The position numbers were made by a program, and so were the translations under genes. DNA of 64,000 nt, taken from Nostoc sp. TCL240-02. GTDB taxonomy: Bacteria > Cyanobacteriota > Cyanobacteriia > Cyanobacteriales > Nostocaceae. Every line of letters starts with the position of its first letter. Positions within the stretch are counted from its first letter, which is position 1. The notes beneath the pieces are model-generated. The model was not told where the DNA came from, did no database searches, and was given only the letters and a program-made list of their open reading frames with translations. The stretch spans positions 4,955,001 to 5,019,000 of the forward strand of contig NZ_CP040094.1 of NCBI RefSeq assembly GCF_013343235.1, written 5' to 3'. Positions 38,465 through 47,726 of this stretch are shown piece after piece.

Positions 38465-38779
38465 ATGCTGCAAAAAATACTGGACAATCTATTAACTATT
38501 GGATTGCTTGTACAACCTATTGATGCTCATTCCCAAGGTTTAACCTATAATTACAGCAATGCAAGTTTATCCCAGCAATTGTTGCTAATTAGTCAATCTC
38601 GACCAGGAGATAGTTGTGAAGCCAACGACAACTTAAGTTTGTTTGCTGATACTTTTATTAGTGTTTGCCGAAAAGCATCGATTAGGCGGGAGTTTCCCAG
38701 TGAGTTTCTTAACTCTTCTTTAGAAGACTCAAGAAAAAAAATCTGCTATTGGGAAAAAAGCTTGGAAGTTATTGAATGA
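38465..38779 (+). CDS. hypothetical protein, probably frameshifted at an A8 run
   Basis: A 104-residue frame of unknown family. The middle (LSLFADTFISVCRKASIRREFPSEFLNSSLED) looks like conserved, helical protein. After a run of eight A (38734-38741) the annotated frame continues KICYWEKSLEVIE and stops. The frame one base away reads SAIGKKAWKLLNDSRFKK and stops at 38796-38798, which looks much more like a natural protein end. The tract may have gained a base, or the product may be made by slippage. A role cannot be stated. Confidence 0.5.
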   Translation: MLQKILDNLLTIGLLVQPIDAHSQGLTYNYSNASLSQQLLLISQSRPGDSCEANDNLSLFADTFISVCRKASIRREFPSEFLNSSLEDSRKKICYWEKSLEVIE

Positions 38780-38814
38780 TAGTAGATTCAAAAAATAGCT
38801 GTGGAGAATATGGG

Positions 38815-39177
38815 ATGAAAACTGGAAGTGCAGATAAAGTAGAATCATTCTACATTGCTATAATTCTCTACAAATCATCTTCAGATCAAGCTGATTATCA
38901 AACTTTGTACCAAGAAAGCTTTGTTTTGATTAAAGCTGCTTCTTTAGAAGAAGCAAAAGAAAAAGCCTTGAATCATAGTAAAAATGAAAGCATCAGCTAT
39001 ACAAATGAGAATGAAGAAACGATTACTTGGTCTTTACAGCAAGTAGTAGACGTGAATTCAGTTTTATATGATGATTTTGATTCATCTAAGGATATTGTTG
39101 ATTTATATACTCGACATTTTCGGAATTATGAGGCTTATCAGTCATTCGAGCCATTATTGTCTAAAGAGCAACTTTAG
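38815..39177 (+). CDS. DUF4288-like protein
   Basis: About 120 residues. The pattern FYIAIILYKSSS ... YQESFVLIKAASLEEAKEKAL followed by TWSLQQVVDVNSVL is typical of DUF4288, small proteins of unknown role often seen in accessory regions. I prefer ATG 38815 (MKTGSADKVES); the frame is open from 38776, which would overlap the upstream gene by four bases. It probably belongs to the same short transcript as the preceding gene. Confidence 0.65.
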   Translation: MKTGSADKVESFYIAIILYKSSSDQADYQTLYQESFVLIKAASLEEAKEKALNHSKNESISYTNENEETITWSLQQVVDVNSVLYDDFDSSKDIVDLYTRHFRNYEAYQSFEPLLSKEQL

Positions 39178-39328
39178 GATTTACGCATTCTCTCATCGTC
39201 AGCGATCGCTAATCTAACTTCTCTATGCATATAGGCAAACTATCATCTAGAAAAATCTGGAAGACCGCTCTTATGGGTTCCTATCAATGATAATTTTAAG
39301 CATTGGGAACCCCTAAAAATCAGAGTTT

Positions 39329-40015
39329 ATGAACGTAGCCGACGATAAAACGATTGTTCGTGAGTATTTCAATTCCACAGGCTTTGACCGTTGGAAGCGA
39401 ATCTATGGCGATGGCGAAGTCAACAAAGTCCAACTAGACATCCGCAATGGACACCAGCAAACTGTGGATACAGTTCTCGGCTGGCTGAAGGCTGATAACA
39501 ATTTACCCGAGCTATCAATCTGCGATGCTGGGTGTGGTGTCGGTAGTCTCAGCATTCCTCTGGCGGTAGATGGTGCCAAAGTCTATGCCACCGATATCTC
39601 TGAAAAAATGGTGGAAGAAGGAAAGGATAGAGCAAAGCTTACCTTGGGAAATGATGAAAATCCCACTTTTGCCGTGCAGGACTTGGAATCTTTGAGCGGT
39701 AGTTACCATACCGTTATTTGCTTGGATGTTCTCATCCACTATCCCCAAGAAAAAGCCGATGAGATGATTTCTCATCTCTGTTCTTTAGCACAATCACGGA
39801 TAATTCTCAGTTTTGCGCCAAAGACCTGTGCCCTGACTATACTCAAGAAAATTGGCAGTTTCTTTCCCGGGCCAAGTAAAGCAACTCGTGCATATTTGCA
39901 TCGTGAGGCTGATGTGGTAAGAATCTTGGAAAGTAATGGCTTTTCATTGCAACGAAAGGCGATAACGAAGACTCGCTTCTATTTTTCTCGCTTACTGGAA
40001 GCTACACGCAAGTAG
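39329..40015 (+). CDS. chlM: magnesium protoporphyrin IX methyltransferase
   Basis: Transfers a methyl group from S-adenosylmethionine to Mg-protoporphyrin IX, a step of chlorophyll synthesis. 228 residues. The opening VREYFNSTGFDRWKRIYGDG is typical of ChlM/BchM. SAM motif I is ICDAGCGVGSLSIPLA (about 64-79), then YATDISEKMV and HTVICLDVLIHYP. The C terminus has FPGPSKATRAYLHREADV and a conserved FYFSRLLEATR end. It is single, flanked by repeats. Confidence 0.96.
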   Translation: MNVADDKTIVREYFNSTGFDRWKRIYGDGEVNKVQLDIRNGHQQTVDTVLGWLKADNNLPELSICDAGCGVGSLSIPLAVDGAKVYATDISEKMVEEGKDRAKLTLGNDENPTFAVQDLESLSGSYHTVICLDVLIHYPQEKADEMISHLCSLAQSRIILSFAPKTCALTILKKIGSFFPGPSKATRAYLHREADVVRILESNGFSLQRKAITKTRFYFSRLLEATRK

Positions 40016-40028
40016 GATGAATATTATT

Positions 40029-40128
40029 AGTCTGTCAAATTTAATTTGATCGGTTCGTAGTTTGCACTTTAGCAAAGACAGCGCAAACTACGAACAAGCT
40101 GTACCTCTTGGTTGTTTCTTGACAGGCT
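40029..40128. repeat. palindromic MITE-like element
   Basis: The outer ends AGTCTGTCAA (40029-40038) and TTGACAGGCT (40119-40128) are inverted copies with one mismatch. The inner arms GTTCGTAGTTTGC (40053-40065) and GCAAACTACGAAC (40083-40095) are perfect. About 100 bp long, it lies right after chlM and may end its transcript. A related left edge occurs at 11100. Confidence 0.7.
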
Positions 40129-40258
40129 ACCACTAGCAAGGTAGACAAAAATTTTGTTACAAAAGCTAAAAACCATCGCTGGGAGTAGATTGATATAGTA
40201 GAACCTTTACGAAAGTCAGGTTAAAATCGCTAGCAAAGTTCAAATTTGAAGTGGAACT

Positions 40259-40747
40259 ATGAAAACTGCTGAAAAATTGGCTGCCGGTTGGCTACTGACA
40301 TTCGGATTTATGTTTGTAATGCTATCAGCAGCAGACGTATTTAATAAAACGAATATGGAAAAATCAATCACGCTACCCTTAGCCTGGGATGGCTCGATTG
40401 AGTTCCCAGCACCAACAGATACCCCTGTAATTGATAAGACTGTGGTAGAACGTCTAATTTTTGGCGTTCCTAGCCTAACACTGGGGACATGGTTAGCATT
40501 GGGATTATATCGTCAAAGTCGGCAAGAAAAAAAGGCCCTTAATCAACAAGTTAGCGATCGCCTGCAATCGATTTTTTATGGGATGCTACAAGAAAATCAT
40601 GGTCGTGTAACTGTTTTAGGCTTTGCAATGAAGTCACAACTACCCGCAGTCCATGCTAGGCAGTATTTAGACGAAAAAGCTAAAGAATTCAATGCAAACT
40701 TTAAGGTGAACGAAGAAGGGGCAGTATCATATCATTTTGATGTCTAA
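40259..40747 (+). CDS. two-helix membrane protein of unknown function
   Basis: A 162-residue protein. There are membrane segments at about 8-27 (AAGWLLTFGFMFVMLSAADVF) and 68-84 (FGVPSLTLGTWLALGLY). The loop between them (about 28-67) carries proline-rich, lumen-type sequence. A soluble C-terminal domain (about 85-162) has QSIFYGMLQENHGRVTVLGF and ARQYLDEKAKEFNANF, resembling a small winged-helix or processivity-like fold. I do not recognise a named family. It looks like a conserved cyanobacterial protein. Confidence 0.65.
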   Translation: MKTAEKLAAGWLLTFGFMFVMLSAADVFNKTNMEKSITLPLAWDGSIEFPAPTDTPVIDKTVVERLIFGVPSLTLGTWLALGLYRQSRQEKKALNQQVSDRLQSIFYGMLQENHGRVTVLGFAMKSQLPAVHARQYLDEKAKEFNANFKVNEEGAVSYHFDV

Positions 40748-40815
40748 TTGTCATTTGTCAATAGTCCTTTGTTATTTGTCCTTTGTTATTCACCAATGAC
40801 TAATGACCAATGACT
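40748..40815. repeat. short tandem repeats (GTCCTTTGTTAT / CAATGACTAATGAC units)
   Basis: Several copies of TTTGTCC/TTTGTTA units and inverted AATGACCAATGAC units lie between two genes. A related stretch (ACAATGACAAAGGACAAATG) is at 51438-51457. Confidence 0.6.
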
Positions 40816-40841
40816 ATTTTACCAACTTACGGCTAGGTCTA

Positions 40842-41222
40842 ATGACGCAGATTTTTTTGAGCATAGCTGCCATTTTAGGCGGTTTGTCAGTTGCTGCTGG
40901 TGCTTTTGCTTCCCATGCATTGCGGGAAAAAATTAGTGAGCGATCGCTAGAAATTTTTGAAACTGGCGCTCGTTACCAAATGTATCATGCTCTGGCACTT
41001 TTTCTCGTAGCAATCCTAATTAGTCGCACTGAGTCCCCTCAACCCACTCTCATCGCGAGTGGATGGCTGTTTATCGCTGGCATTGCTATTTTTTCAGGTA
41101 GCTTGTATGCCATTAGCTTAACTGGTATTAAGTCCTTGGGAGCGATCGCACCACTAGGCGGGGCAGCCTTTCTCGCTGGTTGGGGTACCTTAGCTTTTGC
41201 TGCTTGGAATTTAAAGTTGTAA
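40842..41222 (+). CDS. DUF423 family membrane protein
   Basis: A 126-residue protein with four membrane segments. It opens with the family signature ILGGLSVAAGAFASHALR, then MYHALALFLVAIL and IFSGSLYAISLTG, and ends with APLGGAAFLAGWGTLAFAAW. DUF423 members are small inner-membrane proteins of unknown role. I chose ATG 40842 (MTQIFLSIAAILGG); the frame is open from an ATG at 40803, which lies in the upstream repeat. Confidence 0.85.
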   Translation: MTQIFLSIAAILGGLSVAAGAFASHALREKISERSLEIFETGARYQMYHALALFLVAILISRTESPQPTLIASGWLFIAGIAIFSGSLYAISLTGIKSLGAIAPLGGAAFLAGWGTLAFAAWNLKL

Positions 41223-41264
41223 AAAAGTTAGAAATTAATAGTTAAGGGAATACCAAAAAATAAA

Positions 41265-41352
41265 TTATCCGATATTTGTAGGGTGCTTTTAGTTCACATA
41301 TCACGGTGTATTACCTCGTTCTATCTAACGCATCCTACAAATTGGATATTTT
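41265..41352. repeat. dispersed palindromic repeat (TGTAGGGTGC family)
   Basis: TGTAGGGTGC (41277-41286) and GCATCCTACA (41330-41339) are inverted copies with one mismatch, flanked by ATCCGATATT and AATTGGATATT. This resembles a common bacterial MITE-type repeat. Confidence 0.6.
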
Positions 41353-41411
41353 TTTAGTTGGAAGTCTTCAAAGTAAGAAGAATATTTTCAAACAGAATTT
41401 ACAAATAAAAC

Positions 41412-42179
41412 TTATTTCCGTAATTTTACATTAGTTCTCAGGCGTACTAGCAAATTATGTAAAGCCGCATTCGCTGAAGGTACTTCAGGTAATAGGCTAG
41501 ATTCGTATGCTTCCTGTAACTTATTACGCAGACGTTCATATTCTATTTGATGAAAATCTACATTAAAATTTGACACAACAGACTTTTCTTTCCCTGCTAG
41601 CTTTTGGGTAATTAAATCATGAATATATGGTAAATTGAAAACCTCATTTAATTTAATTAGATTAGCTTCAACTATACCTGTTTGCATCAAATAAATCCCT
41701 GTCAATAAAACTCGATAAACATAAAGTAAAGGTTTTAACCGATACGTGTGTTCATTTTCAAAAAGTTTCCATTGTGTTGCTGCAAAACCAATATAATGGT
41801 AATAATGGTGACGGGTAATACAATCTTTAGCAATAAATTTTAATTCCTCATATTCGGGTGAAGTTTTCAATACCAAAGGTGAGTATAGTTGTTCTAATAC
41901 GTAGCCATTTTTTTTAAGCAGCATTAAAAAGAATTTTTTGACATCATGAGTTACTAAATCAATTTCTAAAGCTTCGCGAATTTCTGAAACTTCAATAGTT
42001 TCATTCCCAGTTTCTAATCCTACAACTTCTTCAACTGGTAAAATATGCACCCCACGCAAGTCATAATCAGAATCAGGTGAGGGAAAACCATATAAGTGGG
42101 AACCACTAATGATGGCGAATAAAAGCGGGTAAGGCTGTTGCCCAATAATTGTGTTAATAGAAGGTGGAATATTCATCAT
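41412..42179 (-). CDS. predicted nucleotidyltransferase (YcgL/COG3541 type)
   Basis: A 255-residue protein of the DNA polymerase beta-type nucleotidyltransferase superfamily. The core motif is ISGSHLYGFPSPDSDYDLRG (about 25-44), with the GS and DxD metal ligands intact. A helical C-terminal half follows, as in COG3541 proteins. Its substrate is unknown. The first ATG (42179, followed by another at 42176) overlaps the start codon of the divergent amidotransferase gene, so each gene's promoter and ribosome site lie inside the other's coding sequence. Confidence 0.82.
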   Translation of the reverse strand: MMNIPPSINTIIGQQPYPLLFAIISGSHLYGFPSPDSDYDLRGVHILPVEEVVGLETGNETIEVSEIREALEIDLVTHDVKKFFLMLLKKNGYVLEQLYSPLVLKTSPEYEELKFIAKDCITRHHYYHYIGFAATQWKLFENEHTYRLKPLLYVYRVLLTGIYLMQTGIVEANLIKLNEVFNLPYIHDLITQKLAGKEKSVVSNFNVDFHQIEYERLRNKLQEAYESSLLPEVPSANAALHNLLVRLRTNVKLRK

Positions 42180-42966
42180 GTGCCGTTTACTTGCTTACCT
42201 TGGTTCGCCTGTTTCTTTAGAGCATCTTTTGTACAAACCAGAACACTCACTCGTAGTTCAAGGTTACAGACCCCGCGAAATGACTTCTGGGGTAGTAAAT
42301 GCAGATGGTTTTGGTGTGGGTTGGTATCATAGCCAAAAAGATATTGAACCATTTACCTACAAAAATACCCTACCTATTTGGAATGATATAAACTTACCCA
42401 GTCTCAGCGGTTACGTTGAATCCAAGTGTGTGCTTGCTTATGTCCGCAGTGCTACATCCGAACAAGCCGTAGATTTTGCTAATTGTCAGCCCTTTAAACA
42501 TCAACAACAGCTATTTATTCACAATGGAAAGATTGAAAATTTCCACAAAACATTACACAGAAAAATCCGCAGCACTTTAACTCAAGATTTTTACGAAAAA
42601 ATTAATGGTAATACTGACTCTGAACACATTTTTGCATTGTTACTTTCACAAAGTCAAATTAACAAACATCGGCCTCCAGAGTATGCTTTACGTACTACAC
42701 TATTAACACTATTAGAGATGGCAAAGCGCTATCAAGTAGAAGCCTCAATCAATATAATCTTCAGTGACGGGCATCGCCTGATAGCCTCTCGATTTGCTAC
42801 AACTTCTCCGGCTCCATCTCTTTATTGGATTAGAGACGATCCAACTTTTTCAAATTCTATAATTATTGCGTCTGAACCTCTATTTATAGGTAACTGGAAT
42901 GCTTTTCCAGAAAATAGCATAATTACTGCGGGAGCAGACTGTGAGATCCAAATCGAGCAACTTTAG
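42178..42966 (+). CDS. class II glutamine amidotransferase (EgtC/YafJ type)
   Basis: A 262-residue N-terminal-nucleophile amidotransferase. Cys2 (MCRLLAYLG) is the catalytic nucleophile, so the start must be ATG 42178. Other class II motifs follow: NADGFGVGWY (about 48-57), AYVRSATSE and NCQPFKHQQQLFIHNGKIEN (about 90-129). Family members include EgtC of ergothioneine synthesis, but egtB/egtD genes are not nearby, so the substrate is unknown. The ribosome site AGAAGGTGG at 42159-42167 lies within the divergent gene. Confidence 0.85.
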   Translation: MCRLLAYLGSPVSLEHLLYKPEHSLVVQGYRPREMTSGVVNADGFGVGWYHSQKDIEPFTYKNTLPIWNDINLPSLSGYVESKCVLAYVRSATSEQAVDFANCQPFKHQQQLFIHNGKIENFHKTLHRKIRSTLTQDFYEKINGNTDSEHIFALLLSQSQINKHRPPEYALRTTLLTLLEMAKRYQVEASINIIFSDGHRLIASRFATTSPAPSLYWIRDDPTFSNSIIIASEPLFIGNWNAFPENSIITAGADCEIQIEQL

Positions 42967-43101
42967 CATAAAAGAAGCTATTTTTCAAAGCTATGGATGA
43001 GATGCTTCTGACCCCAGCAAAAGAGAACAATTAGAATCTCTGTTGCTGGAGTCATCTTTTCACTCAATAAATTTGAACGTCCTGTAAATATTAGCCATTG
43101 A

Positions 43102-43416
43102 TTATTGCTGCATCGAAGGTGTGGGAAAAATTCTGCTGAATATAGGAAGCCGTGGCTTTGGTTTCGTTGCAGCTATATTTGCATTAACAGCAGAAGAGTT
43201 ATTGCTTACCTCAGAGAGGATATTTGGTTTGTTATTAGTAGAATTGGGAGAATCACTCAATGGAATAGCCAAAGGTGAATTTGAAGATACGGAACTAATA
43301 TTTTCAGTATTTTGATTGTTGGGCTTTACCGGAGTTTGACCTTGACATGGAGTAATCATCAAAGTCGAAGTTGTTCCTAATGCTAGTATGAGTAAATGAG
43401 AAAAATATTGTTGCAT
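43102..43416 (-). CDS. small secreted Asn/Ser-rich protein, hypothetical
   Basis: A 104-residue frame. Residues 1-27 resemble a signal peptide (MQQYFSHLLILALGTTSTLM ... CQGQ), possibly with a lipobox-like cysteine. The rest is low-complexity Asn/Ser/Pro (TENISSVSSNSPLAIPLSDSPNS) and ends in a basic KPKPRLPIFSRIF segment. No family is recognised. The signal sequence and lack of overlap support it as a gene, but it may be a chance frame. Confidence 0.45.
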   Translation of the reverse strand: MQQYFSHLLILALGTTSTLMITPCQGQTPVKPNNQNTENISSVSSNSPLAIPLSDSPNSTNNKPNILSEVSNNSSAVNANIAATKPKPRLPIFSRIFPTPSMQQ

Positions 43417-44181
43417 GGATATTTGCAAAATGGGTTGGTAAATATTCAAATTTTCAAGGAGTTGTGCTTGCTCCTAGTTACAAATAAACCGTAGCTATAG
43501 GATGTAAATCATGACAACGTTGTCCTATGTAACCTGATTTTTGGGTTGCATAAGTGAATGAATACTAGCACTTACTAGTAAATTAATTATCTGAAAAAGC
43601 TTAAGCGTACCGAGTCAAATACCCTATAGATTAAGGGTTATGCAAATTTCTCTTTAATAAAAAGAGGATAGCTATTTCAAGACTGCTGAATCAGTCTGTT
43701 AGAGAGATAGCAAATAGATACACCTGAAATAGCTGACGTTTTTTTCATCAACTATAGCCAGCACAACCATTTATACTTTAGTTGTATTTCACCTATTACT
43801 AAAAGAGGAATACTACTGATTTTTTAATAAAGCTAGTTTATAGGAGATCAACTCTTAAGTGGCATATTTAAGTAACGAAAGTAGAAAGTATATGAACTTT
43901 TAATAAAACCTGAGCTTTATGAAGTAAATTCTGTAAATAAATACGTGTATACGTTCAGTAATAGATACTATTTGTTTATCTCCATACATCCTAAAGCCGC
44001 ATCCCCTTCGTATCAGAGGAACCAGCCAGCAATCAAGTGATAATTTTTTGAGCTTATGTCGATATTTTAAGCTTTACGATTCCATCTGAAACTTTCAGAG
44101 CATCTGGGGATTCTTACAAGTTAGACTAGACTTCTCTAGTTAGGAATAGCAATACCCACGCCCCTATTTTTCTGAAAATAT
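43417..44181. other. long AT-rich intergenic region
   Basis: About 765 bases without a supported gene, RNA gene or insertion sequence. Only short AT-rich inverted sequences are visible. Confidence 0.4.
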
Positions 44182-45474
44182 ATGAAATTTAGAACCTTCA
44201 AATATCCTTTCGCACTCATGCTAGTCAGCTTCAGTTTTTTGCAGACAGCTGATGCTCAAACTCCTGTAGCTGAAATCTCCAAGCTATCTCAAGAAGTTTC
44301 TGTACTTCGGAAACAAGGACCAAGCGGGTTACAACTATTTCTCAAATCTCATGCGAATAGGCTAAATAGTAATTCTTCAGATGCAGTTCTACCTTCATCT
44401 GCACTCCGGGTAGCTTTAGACGAACTCTGTCAACAACGAGATTGTTATGCCTCTCGTCTCTACTGGTACACTGATATAGAGCAAGCCAAAGCTGCTGCTA
44501 GAACTAGTGGTAAACCTATTTTATCTCTGCGGTTGCTGGGCAGATTAGATCAAGATTTGAGTTGTGCTAATAGTAGGTTTTTCAGGGTAGCACTGTATCC
44601 GAATGGTGAAATTTCTAAGCTCCTTCAAGATCACTTTATCTTGCACTGGCAATCGGTGCGCCCTGTACCTAAAGTAACTATTGATTTTGGCGATGGACGC
44701 AAGTTGGAGCGGACAATTACAGGCAATAGCATTCACTATATATTAGATGCATCGGGTCGTCCAATCGACGCAATTCCAGGATTATATAGTCCCAAAGCAT
44801 TTTTGCGTCAGTTACAGCAGGCTGAAGTAGCGGTAAAAGATTATAGTAAACTTGCAAAAAGCGATCGCGAGGCTTTTTTAAAAAAATACCACAGCGATCG
44901 CTTAAATTCTATCCAAGCCCAATGGGTTGCAGATTTATCCCGCCTGGGTATCCAGTCTCCTCCTAAGTTGGTGAAAATTCCCAGCAATCCCAGTCAGCCA
45001 CCGACAGCAGAAAGAGCAAGTTCTCTAGCAGTTTCTAAGATGAGAGTTGAAACGCCAATGCTGAGTGCTTTCCAGTCTGATGTTGAACGGAATCAAAATG
45101 CTTTAGCTGAAATTACCGACCAGGAAGTTTGGAACAAAATCGCTCAACTCTATGCCGCCGATGTCAAGCTAGATCAAAATAGCATCTCTTTGATCAGAGC
45201 TAAAAAGTCTCAGCCTGTCAACACGAAAGAAGATAATTTGCCGATAATAGTGAAAAAATTTGAAACCACAATGGCTTTAGATACAGTTAGAAATGAATAT
45301 ATGCTACACAGCCAAATTCATCAATGGTTTATGCAAGGAAAGCAAACAAGCAGTGTGGAAGCCCTAAATGAGCAAGTATACGCCCAACTCTTTTTAACTC
45401 CTAGTTCTGACCCCTGGTTAGGGCTTTTCCCCAGCGATAGCTACAGCGCCATTGATAATGATGGCATCCGTTAA
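44182..45474 (+). CDS. exported protein with a thioredoxin-like domain
   Basis: A 430-residue protein. Residues 1-25 form a signal peptide (ALMLVSFSFLQTADAQ). The middle (about 88-205) has the layout of a thioredoxin fold of the DUF255/Spermatogenesis-associated kind: WYTDIEQAKAAARTSGKPILSLRLLG, KLLQDHFILHW and YILDASGRPIDAIPGLYSP. No CxxC motif is present (LSCANSRFFR only), so disulfide exchange is unlikely. The C-terminal half (about 220-430) is helical and unrecognised. A location in the periplasm or outside is inferred. Confidence 0.65.
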   Translation: MKFRTFKYPFALMLVSFSFLQTADAQTPVAEISKLSQEVSVLRKQGPSGLQLFLKSHANRLNSNSSDAVLPSSALRVALDELCQQRDCYASRLYWYTDIEQAKAAARTSGKPILSLRLLGRLDQDLSCANSRFFRVALYPNGEISKLLQDHFILHWQSVRPVPKVTIDFGDGRKLERTITGNSIHYILDASGRPIDAIPGLYSPKAFLRQLQQAEVAVKDYSKLAKSDREAFLKKYHSDRLNSIQAQWVADLSRLGIQSPPKLVKIPSNPSQPPTAERASSLAVSKMRVETPMLSAFQSDVERNQNALAEITDQEVWNKIAQLYAADVKLDQNSISLIRAKKSQPVNTKEDNLPIIVKKFETTMALDTVRNEYMLHSQIHQWFMQGKQTSSVEALNEQVYAQLFLTPSSDPWLGLFPSDSYSAIDNDGIR

Positions 45475-46429
45475 GTTAATACAGCAGATTTTAGGTATTT
45501 ACACCACAACGGAGACGAGGACTTGAGAATAGGACAGTACAGTTCAATTGCTTTAAAAGCGCTGTAAATTGAAGCAAATAAAAGGGAGTGACGAGATTTT
45601 ATAGTATTGACACCTCACCCATCACTCCTCATAACTTGCGCGTTGATTAGCTGTTACGCATTGTTAAATTACATCAGCTGACTGCTTCATTTATCCTCTA
45701 ACTAAAGAGGCGGATACTTGTTAAGTTGCTATGTGATTTCCTATACGCCTATTTTTAATTTACCAAACAGAATTCAGTAATTAGAATTCCGTTTGGTATT
45801 TTATATGACTGGCAAACTTCAGTTTTCCTTTGCCTGTGCTAGAAAATTCCATAATTGATTTTAAGAGCGAAAGACTTTGATTCCCTACTTTTTATAGAAG
45901 TTGGAAATCTTGTTGTGAAATTTCTTACCAATGAATGTATTCATAAGCACAAATATACTTAACTTAGATTATATGTCTTTGGTAGTAGTGGCTTGATTCT
46001 TATGATGGAAGTTGGGAAAAATATTATCAGTTATGCTAGGTAATATTGAAAATAATTATCGTTAATACTAATTCATTCATTGGGGCAATGACAAAGTGGC
46101 TTAAACAATAGTGAGAAATTCAGTTTGAGAACGGGGTTTTTCTGGTTATGCTGTCTTATCTAATTTTGTCTGCTAGCCATAATTTTTATTGGCTTATTAG
46201 TTTGGTTATAAATGAGCCTAACCTTAGATCAGCAAGTTGGACGCTCGTATTGGCTGATTTTACCGAATTGTCCCACCAAAGGTAGACGTAATAACTATCA
46301 AAATACCGTAGGGTTAATTGTAACAAAGTATTCAAATATATATAAATATTAATAGACACTCCATAATTTCTTACTAGTAGATTTGATTTTTTTTGCTCAA
46401 CCTCTGCAAACAAGTAGCGGAAATTTAAG
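45475..46429. other. long intergenic region with one strong hairpin
   Basis: About 955 bases. TACCAAACAGAATTC (45761-45775) pairs with GAATTCCGTTTGGTA (45784-45798), 14 of 15 positions matching, followed by TTTTATATGAC. It could end an unseen small RNA or the preceding transcript. No protein gene is supported. Confidence 0.45.
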
Positions 46430-47599
46430 GTGAACATAGAAAAATTTATCCAACGTACAGAAATATTGCACAAGCGTTTAGCAGATTTATACCAAACTGC
46501 TAATGTATTACCTTGGATTCCACCGGAGCTACTGCCGCAAGCTTTAAAAGAACTCTATAACACCTTAAAGATAGTACAGTTAGCGGCACAAGAACTGCAT
46601 CAGCAAAATGAGGAACTATTAGAAACACGAAATTGGCTAGAAGCAGAACGCCGACACTACCAAGATTTATTCGAGTTTGCGCCGGACGGCTATTTAGTGA
46701 CTAATACAGAAGGAATCATTCAAGAAGCTAATAATACTGCAGCGAGGTTGCTCAATGTTTCAAAGCATTTTTTGGTGGGTAAACCAATGATGAACTTTCT
46801 TCTTCTAGAAGAACGTCAACAGGTTCGCTGCGAACTCATGCAGTTATCTGAATCAGACAGAGTTAAAGAGTTATTGGTACGCTTGCAAAAACGTCATGGT
46901 GAGTCCTTTGATGCAGCTTTGACAGTGACAGTTGTCCGCAATCAGCAAGGTAAGGCAATCTCTCTGCGCTGGATGGTACGTAATATTATTGACCGTCAGT
47001 ATTTAGAATCAGGAATAGTCAAGAATGACGGCGACTTGTTCAACGATCGTCAAGTGCATAAACACTCTAAAGGAGAAACTATTCCCCTCAATCCACTAGT
47101 AATTTGGTATGTTTCTCAGGGTTTGGTCAAACTCAGTACTTACTGTGAAACTGGTGAAGAAGTGTTGATAGGATTGGCAACAGCAGGAATGGTTTTTGGC
47201 TCTAGTTTGACTTCTTTAAATATCTACCAAGCAACAGCATTATCTGATGTTAAGTTGGTATCAATTTACGCGGCAGAGATAGAGGCTTCTCCAAATTTGA
47301 GCCATACGCTTTTACCAAAAATCAATCAGAGGTTACGGCAAACAGAATCTTTTTTAGTTATTTCTGGAAGGCGACGAGTACAAGAGCGCTTGCACTATCT
47401 ATTAGAACTTTTGAAACGAGAAGTGGGTGAAACTGTGCTGGAGGGAACTCGCCTAAGTGTTCGCTTTACTCACGAAGATATTGCTAGCGCCTGTTGTACT
47501 ACCAGGGTAACAGTTACACGATTGATGGGCAAATTACAAGAAGAAGGTATTATCAGTTTTGACTCCAAAAAACACATTATCTTGAAAGATTTCCATTAA
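46430..47599 (+). CDS. PAS-domain Crp/Fnr-type transcription regulator
   Basis: A 389-residue regulator. An N-terminal helical region (1-80, ending in a coiled coil with QNEELLETRNWLEAERRHY) precedes a PAS domain (about 82-195) with LFEFAPDGYLVTNTEGIIQEANNTA. A degenerate cyclic-nucleotide-type beta-barrel follows (about 215-290), and then a Crp-type winged helix (about 310-389), with SVRFTHEDIASACCTTRVTVTRLMGKLQEEGII as the recognition helix region. The PAS may sense redox or small ligands. GTG start at 46430. It precedes glpK by about 130 bases on the same strand and could regulate it. Confidence 0.85.
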   Translation: MNIEKFIQRTEILHKRLADLYQTANVLPWIPPELLPQALKELYNTLKIVQLAAQELHQQNEELLETRNWLEAERRHYQDLFEFAPDGYLVTNTEGIIQEANNTAARLLNVSKHFLVGKPMMNFLLLEERQQVRCELMQLSESDRVKELLVRLQKRHGESFDAALTVTVVRNQQGKAISLRWMVRNIIDRQYLESGIVKNDGDLFNDRQVHKHSKGETIPLNPLVIWYVSQGLVKLSTYCETGEEVLIGLATAGMVFGSSLTSLNIYQATALSDVKLVSIYAAEIEASPNLSHTLLPKINQRLRQTESFLVISGRRRVQERLHYLLELLKREVGETVLEGTRLSVRFTHEDIASACCTTRVTVTRLMGKLQEEGIISFDSKKHIILKDFH

Positions 47600-47726
47600 T
47601 TACAGATGGGTATCTGGTGAGAAAAGATGACCTAAATGTACACAAAATAATGTATATGTGATTTATACGCATTTCTTTCTAAAATCGGGATGCATAGATT
47701 GGGCTACGCAGTATGTCAAAGCAGCT

